Source: Pseudomonas sp. JUb42 (GTDB lineage: Bacteria > Pseudomonadota > Gammaproteobacteria > Pseudomonadales > Pseudomonadaceae). From it: 64,000 bases of DNA. The DNA is taken from contig NZ_JANUFD010000013.1 in NCBI RefSeq assembly GCF_024807945.1, positions 1 to 64,000 of the forward strand, in the 5' to 3' direction. The first letter of the stretch is position 1. Each line of letters begins with the position of its first letter. Positions 59,330 through 64,000 of the stretch are shown here, one piece after another. The position numbers were made by a program, and so were the translations under genes. The notes beneath the pieces were generated by a model. It did no database searches, was not told the origin of the DNA, and was given only the letters and a program-made list of their open reading frames with translations.

Positions 59330-61900
59330 GTGTTGAAGAAAGTTTTGTTTCAAGTGCATTGGTTCTTCGGAATCACGGCCGGGTTAGTCCTGGCCTTGAT
59401 GGGGATAACCGGTGCGCTGTATTCGTTTGAAGACGAAATCACCGAGTTACTGAACCCGAGCGTCGTGCTGGTTCAGCCCCAGAGCGTGCAGATGACGCCT
59501 GCCGCGCTGGCAAGCAAGATCGAGGCGGATACTGGCAAGAAGATCTCGATGTTCCGCATCGAAGTCGATGGTAACCGTGCCGCTCAGGTTTACTACACAC
59601 CGCCGCCGGGCGAACGCCGCGGCATGATGCAGTACTTCAACCCTTATACCGGCGACATCACCGGCACCACCGGCAGCGACCAGGTCTTCGGCTTTATCCT
59701 GACCCTGCACCGCTTCCTCGCCGCCGGCGAAACGGGCAAGCAAATCACCGCAGCCTGCACCTTGATCCTGGTGTTCTTCTGCCTGTCCGGGCTGTATCTG
59801 CGCTGGCCGCGACAAGCCCTCAACTGGCGGGTGTGGCTGACCCTGGATTGGGCCAAGAAGGGCCGCAGCTTCAACTGGGACCTGCACTCGGTGTTCGGCA
59901 CCTGGTGCCTGATCGTTTATCTGTTGCTGGCCATCACGGGGTTGAACTGGTCCTACCAATGGTTCAATGACGGTCTGACTCGCTTGATCGGCGACCCGGC
60001 GCCTGCTGATCAGCGCAAAGGTGGCGGTGGTGGCGGCCAACGTCCGGGCGGCGGCCGTGGCGGTCAGGAACAGGCCCCCCCGGCAGCGCCGACTATTGAT
60101 TACGTAGCGATCTGGGATAGCATCCAGAAAACCGCCGGGCCGGATCTGCGCGGCTATAACCTGCGTCTGCCAAACGCTGCCGGGCAACCGGCGACGGTGT
60201 TCTATTTGCTGAAAACCGCACCCCATGAGCGCGCCCTGAACCAGATGAGTCTCGATCCGGCCACGGGTAAGGTCTTTAACGTCTCGCGTTATGCCGAGAA
60301 GGGTGTCGGTAGCCAGTTGCTGGCCAGTAACTATGCGTTGCACGTCGGCAGTTACTTTGGCCTGACCGGTCGCCTGATCATCACCTTTGCCGCGCTGTTG
60401 ATGCCGCTGTTCTTTATTACCGGCTGGCTGCTGTATCTGGATCGTCGGCGCAAGAAGCGCCAGGTCAAGGCGGCACGTGGGGCGTTGGCTCCAGTGGCGG
60501 GTAGCACCGGTGAAGGCGCGCCATGGCTGATCGGTTTTGCCAGCCAGAGCGGTTTTGCCGAGCAACTGGCCTGGCAGGCCGCCGGGCAACTGCAGACCGC
60601 CGGTTGGCCGGTGCAGGTGCAGCGCCTGGCCGATGTCACCGAGCAGGACCTCAAGCGGCGACAGAATGCGCTGTTCGTGGTCAGCACCTTTGGTGATGGC
60701 GAGGCGCCGGACAGCGCCCGAGGTTTCGAGCGCAAGGTGCTCGGTCAGCCCCTGGCCCTGGAAAATCTCAACTACGCGGTACTGGGCCTGGGCGACCGTC
60801 AGTATGCGGATTTCTGTGGTTTTGCCCGGCGCCTCAATGGCTGGCTCAACGAGCGCGGCGGCAACACGCTGTTCGCCCCGGTTGAAGTGGACAGCGGCGA
60901 TGCCACGACCTTGCAACACTGGCAGCAACAACTGGGGCAACTGACCGGCACACAACCGGCCACGACCTGGCAGGCGCCGGCATTCGATAACTGGACCCTG
61001 GGCAAGCGTCAGCTCCTTAATCCGGGCAGCAGCGGTTCGCAGGTGTTCCTGCTGGATCTGGAACCGCCCGCCGGGCAAACCTGGCAGGCCGGTGATTTGG
61101 TTGAAGTCATGCCGCGTAACAGTCAGGCGGCAGTGGCGCAGTTCATCAGCGGCCTGGGCATTGCTGCCGACACCTCGGTGAAGGTGGATGGTTTGCAGGA
61201 AAGCATCAGTCAGGCTCTGGAAAGTCGCCAGTTGCCGATGCACCGCGCCCATCTGGTTGGTCTGCATGCTCAGGCGCTGATCGATGCGCTGGTGCCGATT
61301 GCCGTACGTGAATACTCCATCGCTTCGATTCCGGCCGATGGCTCGCTGCAGCTGGTCGTGCGTCAGGAGTTGCACGCCGACGGCAGCCTCGGGCTTGGCT
61401 CTGGCTGGCTGACCGAGCATGTTGCACCGGGTGATTCGGTGAGCCTGCGCGTGCGCCGCAACAGCGCCTTCCATATGCCGCTCGAACCGGTGCCGCTGAT
61501 CATGATCGGTAACGGTACGGGCCTGGCCGGATTGCGCAGCCTGCTCAAAGCTCGCATCGAGCAAGGGCACACGCGTAACTGGCTGATCTTTGGCGAGCGC
61601 AATATCGCCCATGACTTCTACTGTGGCGATGAGCTGCAAGGCGCGCTGGCCAATGGCGGCCTGGCTCGCCTGGACTTGGCGTTCTCCCGTGATCAGGCCG
61701 AGAAAATCTACGTACAGGACCGCCTGCGCGAAGCGGCGGACGAGCTGCGTGAGTGGCTGGCGCAAGGCGCGGCGATCTATATCTGCGGCAGTCTGCAGGG
61801 CATGGCGGCGGGGGTTGATCTGGCGTTGAGCGAGATACTCGGTGCCGAGGAACTGGAGAAGCTGGTTGAGCAGGGACGTTATAGAAGGGATGTCTACTGA
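59330..61900 (+). CDS. piuB: PiuB-like PepSY flavoreductase (membrane + flavodoxin + FNR)
   Basis: An 856-residue iron-uptake-associated reductase. Residues 1 to about 395 are a PepSY-associated membrane region (HWFFGITAGLVLALMGITGA, ILTLHRFLAAGETGKQITAA) with four membrane helices and a Gly/Gln/Pro-rich loop near 228-250. A flavodoxin domain follows (WLIGFASQSGFAEQLAWQAA), then a ferredoxin-reductase domain with REYSIAS (FAD) and IGNGTGLAGLRSL (NADPH). It probably moves electrons across the inner membrane to reduce Fe(III)-siderophore. It starts at GTG 59330, with GAGG 8-9 nt upstream. In P. aeruginosa piuB is next to piuA as well. Confidence 0.9.
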   Translation: MLKKVLFQVHWFFGITAGLVLALMGITGALYSFEDEITELLNPSVVLVQPQSVQMTPAALASKIEADTGKKISMFRIEVDGNRAAQVYYTPPPGERRGMMQYFNPYTGDITGTTGSDQVFGFILTLHRFLAAGETGKQITAACTLILVFFCLSGLYLRWPRQALNWRVWLTLDWAKKGRSFNWDLHSVFGTWCLIVYLLLAITGLNWSYQWFNDGLTRLIGDPAPADQRKGGGGGGQRPGGGRGGQEQAPPAAPTIDYVAIWDSIQKTAGPDLRGYNLRLPNAAGQPATVFYLLKTAPHERALNQMSLDPATGKVFNVSRYAEKGVGSQLLASNYALHVGSYFGLTGRLIITFAALLMPLFFITGWLLYLDRRRKKRQVKAARGALAPVAGSTGEGAPWLIGFASQSGFAEQLAWQAAGQLQTAGWPVQVQRLADVTEQDLKRRQNALFVVSTFGDGEAPDSARGFERKVLGQPLALENLNYAVLGLGDRQYADFCGFARRLNGWLNERGGNTLFAPVEVDSGDATTLQHWQQQLGQLTGTQPATTWQAPAFDNWTLGKRQLLNPGSSGSQVFLLDLEPPAGQTWQAGDLVEVMPRNSQAAVAQFISGLGIAADTSVKVDGLQESISQALESRQLPMHRAHLVGLHAQALIDALVPIAVREYSIASIPADGSLQLVVRQELHADGSLGLGSGWLTEHVAPGDSVSLRVRRNSAFHMPLEPVPLIMIGNGTGLAGLRSLLKARIEQGHTRNWLIFGERNIAHDFYCGDELQGALANGGLARLDLAFSRDQAEKIYVQDRLREAADELREWLAQGAAIYICGSLQGMAAGVDLALSEILGAEELEKLVEQGRYRRDVY

Positions 61901-61954
61901 CAAAACCCGTGTAGGAACAAAACTGTCAGATTGAACGCTGGGGGAGCGAAATTT

Positions 61955-62044
61955 GTGGGAGCGAATTCATTCGCGAAGAGGCCGTTACATTCAATGCATT
62001 TGCATCGTCTCGCCTACCGTCTTCGCGGATAAATCCGCTCCCAC
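61955..62044. repeat. REP-type inverted repeat, family B
   Basis: GTGGGAGCGAATTCATTCGC and GCGGATAAATCCGCTCCCAC. The first 40 nt are identical to 63961-64000, so the ART/DUF6508 pair is bracketed by two near-identical copies. Confidence 0.9.
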
Positions 62045-62067
62045 AGGGTGATGTGTATTGCCCTGAT

Positions 62068-62106
62068 AAAAAGGTGGTGTGTCGAACAGGCACACCGCCT
62101 TTTTTA
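62068..62106. terminator. Bidirectional Rho-independent terminator
   Basis: AAAAAGGTGGTGTG and CACACCGCCTTTTTT form a 10-bp stem (one G-U) continued by A-T pairs, with a 9-nt loop. It closes piuB-side transcription before the toxin-like genes. Confidence 0.9.
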
Positions 62107-62194
62107 TTTGCGCAACTGTCAAAACTGACAGTAGATCCGCTCTGGAATGCACCTTAGTTTGCCCGCGTTATCTCATCAGAAGCGGAAGGACAGA

Positions 62195-63415
62195 GTGGAT
62201 AAACTGAACAGGCTTGTTATCGATCACATCGACGTTGATGTAAGAGAGCTAGTGCTCAGCCGTGGAACTATCAGCGAGCTTGATACAGTCGATGCAATCG
62301 ACTATCTGCTGATTTCCAGCCAGAGCAAGGACTATGACCCCGCTCAGGGCGGTTGGGTAGCGGAGCTATATGAGGCAGGTATTTCTGTCGAGGCGCTTGA
62401 GCGTGAACCTGCATTGGATCTGCGTCCATTGTTGCCTTGCTGGATTTCCAAAGAAATTATCCGGCAGCCCGGGCATTATTTTAAACGGCTCGTGGTATTT
62501 GAACCGATTGATCCCGCCGAGTCTGCGGCGAAGGATGTTTGGGTTGCCTTTCAGGCATTGCGATTGTTTGCCGGTGAAAGCGCGGGTGCCGATGCGGATA
62601 TCCGGGTGGCAGCTCCAGTTTTGAGTTCTTTCGCGGGAGAAGAAGACTTCTCTGTGATGTTGAGAATGATCTTCTTTGCCGCCACCAGCCTGGCAGCACG
62701 AGGGCGCTGGGGGTACATCACTATCATCGTGCCTGATGAGCGCGCCGATCAGGCGAGTACCGAGTTCGCCTCGCTCAAGAGCAGTTACTTGTCACCTCCC
62801 TTTGAGCCTGAACATATCAAGGCATTGGTTGCACCGATCAAGGCCCAATATGAGCATGCGCATCGGGTCGAGCGCTTGGCGCACGCGGCAGAGCTAGGTC
62901 TGACGGAGCGTCAGGCTATTGCCATTTATTACTACACCGTTCAATCCTACATATTCGTTAACAGGGCGCTGCGCCAAGAGGATGTCACGGATCCTGAGTT
63001 CATGTTTTTCCAACCCTTCATAGAAGCATTGAGCTCGGGTTTGGCAGCGCTGGTTAATCATATTTCTGGTACTCGAGTGTCGCGAAATATAGCTGCTTTT
63101 CCGGGCGTAGAGGATCTCTACAAGGTTTCCAATATCGTGCGAGAGGCCGCCTATACCAGTACTACCCTGAATGAAATGCCGGTTGCCCAAGACTATAAAA
63201 TCATGCTGAAAGGACAGATTGGTAAAAGTATCGAAGTGCTGTCGCACTACCCCCAAGAAAGAGAAGTGTTGTTTGATCGCACAATGCTTCATTTGATAAG
63301 TCATATCGAAGACGTGTATTGGGAGTCGGCCCCAGGCATTCCGGCCTCATTCAGAGCAGTTACAACCGATGAAATGCTGGCCAATACATCAAATATTCAT
63401 TTTTCCTGTTTGTAA
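62195..63415 (+). CDS. Candidate ADP-ribosyltransferase (R-S-E type), 406 residues
   Basis: The C-terminal ~130 residues carry the R-S-E signature of arginine-type mono-ADP-ribosyltransferases. A first-strand arginine is R294 or R297 (TRVSRN). LYKVSNIVREAAYTSTTLNE holds the STS-like motif at 321-324. GKSIEVLSHYPQEREVLF holds E355-R-E357, the catalytic E-x-E. The N-terminal ~270 residues are unassigned. GTG 62195 is chosen because GGAAGGA lies 4-5 nt upstream; ATG 62147 is in frame but has no ribosome site. No signal peptide. The gene is less GC-rich than piuB. A small gene follows after 12 nt, consistent with a toxin and cognate protector. Confidence 0.68.
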   Translation: MDKLNRLVIDHIDVDVRELVLSRGTISELDTVDAIDYLLISSQSKDYDPAQGGWVAELYEAGISVEALEREPALDLRPLLPCWISKEIIRQPGHYFKRLVVFEPIDPAESAAKDVWVAFQALRLFAGESAGADADIRVAAPVLSSFAGEEDFSVMLRMIFFAATSLAARGRWGYITIIVPDERADQASTEFASLKSSYLSPPFEPEHIKALVAPIKAQYEHAHRVERLAHAAELGLTERQAIAIYYYTVQSYIFVNRALRQEDVTDPEFMFFQPFIEALSSGLAALVNHISGTRVSRNIAAFPGVEDLYKVSNIVREAAYTSTTLNEMPVAQDYKIMLKGQIGKSIEVLSHYPQEREVLFDRTMLHLISHIEDVYWESAPGIPASFRAVTTDEMLANTSNIHFSCL

Positions 63416-63427
63416 GAGGATGATGCC

Positions 63428-63793
63428 GTGACTGTTTTACCTCTACCTTCAAGAAAGACTGTCAAAATCATTCTCTGCCATACGCCGGATTTTTCCAGAC
63501 TAAAAGCCCTGTCAGATGAAGAGCAACAGCGCGAATTGAGCACCTTTCTTGCGGTTATCTATGCGACGGACTTTATGGCTCCGTTCGACTGGATGACAGA
63601 GTTTGCCGGAAAACATGATCAGCTTGCCGACCTGACAGTGCTGGACAAGGCCGATGCGGCGATGGTGAGAAAATTGCTGATTGCCAATCTGCGGTGTGAT
63701 CGCTTTTATACCGGGCATCTTGAGCACTTGCTGCGTTCAGGGTACCTGGAGGCGGCTCTGGATCGGTTGCGGGTTCTGTTCGCCGCACTTTGA
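63428..63793 (+). CDS. DUF6508-like small protein, possible immunity partner
   Basis: A 121-residue soluble protein with FMAPFDWMTEF, NLRCDRFYTGHLEHLLRSGY and LDRLRVL, a pattern I associate with DUF6508, whose function is unknown. The GTG start lies 12 nt after the ADP-ribosyltransferase-like gene, with AGAGG 8 nt upstream. Its position and size suit an immunity role or a specificity subunit, but nothing in the sequence proves it. Confidence 0.6.
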   Translation: MTVLPLPSRKTVKIILCHTPDFSRLKALSDEEQQRELSTFLAVIYATDFMAPFDWMTEFAGKHDQLADLTVLDKADAAMVRKLLIANLRCDRFYTGHLEHLLRSGYLEAALDRLRVLFAAL

Positions 63794-63827
63794 GCCAGGG
63801 GCAGGAGCGGCTTTGAGAGTCAATTGT

Positions 63828-63918
63828 GTGAGAGCGAGGCTTGCCCGCTAATACGGTTTTCAGCCACAGAGGACGCGGCGAATGTACCGGCCTATTCGCG
63901 GGCAAGCCACGCTCCCAC
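63828..63918. repeat. REP-type inverted repeat, family A (decayed)
   Basis: GTGAGAGCGAGGCTTGCCCG and CGGGCAAGCCACGCTCCCAC arms with several mismatches. Confidence 0.8.
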
Positions 63919-63960
63919 AGGATCTGTGTTGTCCAGCGTATATTTGAGTTGAGGCGATTT

Positions 63961-64000
63961 GTGGGAGCGAATTCATTCGCGAAGAGGCCGTTACATTCAA
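63961..64000. repeat. REP-type repeat, family B (cut by the window end)
   Basis: GTGGGAGCGAATTCATTCGC then GAAGAGGCCGTTACATTCAA, identical over 40 nt to the start of the copy at 61955. Confidence 0.85.

Noticed and set aside
59447..61903. Minus-strand open frame of 818 codons opposite piuB
   Set aside because: Antisense shadow of a well-supported gene; no family features.
62147..62194. ATG start for the ADP-ribosyltransferase-like gene
   Set aside because: No ribosome site before it, while GTG 62195 has GGAAGGA at proper spacing.

Overview
The window is chromosomal DNA from a Pseudomonas, most likely of the P. fluorescens group. The evidence is the GC-rich coding style, the 3' end of a Pseudomonas-type 5S rRNA at the left edge, the piuA-piuC-Sel1-speC gene order known from P. 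aeruginosa, and many intergenic REP-type palindromes of the kind typical of fluorescent pseudomonads. No phage, integrase, transposase, tRNA or CRISPR array is visible.

Layout. 1-9.5 kb: end of an rRNA operon, then recC-recB-recD with ATGA overlaps. 9.6-14.0 kb (minus strand): a catabolic-looking operon (TIM-barrel isomerase, isopenicillin-N-synthase-like oxygenase, periplasmic amino-acid-type binding protein, fused permease-ATPase). 14.6-18.5 kb: a three-gene molybdenum hydroxylase (2Fe-2S subunit, Tat-exported Mo subunit, triheme cytochrome c). 18.8-24 kb: a large hypothetical, MgtC, a small ORF behind a structured leader, a divergent GST/TetR pair and a solitary HicB. 24.2-29.2 kb: LysR, MHS transporter, mmsA, mmsB (valine-type catabolism). 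29.3-32 kb: grxC, AraC, divergent cynS/cynR. 32.0-34.1 kb: a second structured-leader small ORF, then a putative membrane-active effector with its immunity partner. 34.3-43.3 kb: assorted metabolic enzymes and three regulators or transporters. 43.5-48.9 kb: prfC and an osmoprotectant-type ABC operon. 49-55 kb: a zinc-ribbon hypothetical, speC, then a binary alpha-xenorhabdolysin-type toxin (xaxA, xaxB) with a third unknown gene. 55-61.9 kb: iron-uptake cluster (Sel1 protein, piuC, piuA, piuB) with Fur-like sites. 62-63.8 kb: a candidate ADP-ribosyltransferase toxin followed by a small DUF6508-like protein.

How it fits together. The conserved backbone is interrupted by less GC-rich weaponry at three points: 32.7-34.1 kb, 51.9-55.1 kb and 62.2-63.8 kb. 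The xax genes sit exactly between speC and the Sel1-piuC-piuA block, which are close neighbours in P. aeruginosa, so this gap looks like an integration hotspot. The most novel signals are the ADP-ribosyltransferase/DUF6508 pair, the third gene of the xax locus, and a duplicated cassette of about 200 nt: a structured RNA of 75-78 nt that precedes each of two paralogous small ORFs and resembles phage C4 antisense RNA in size and placement.
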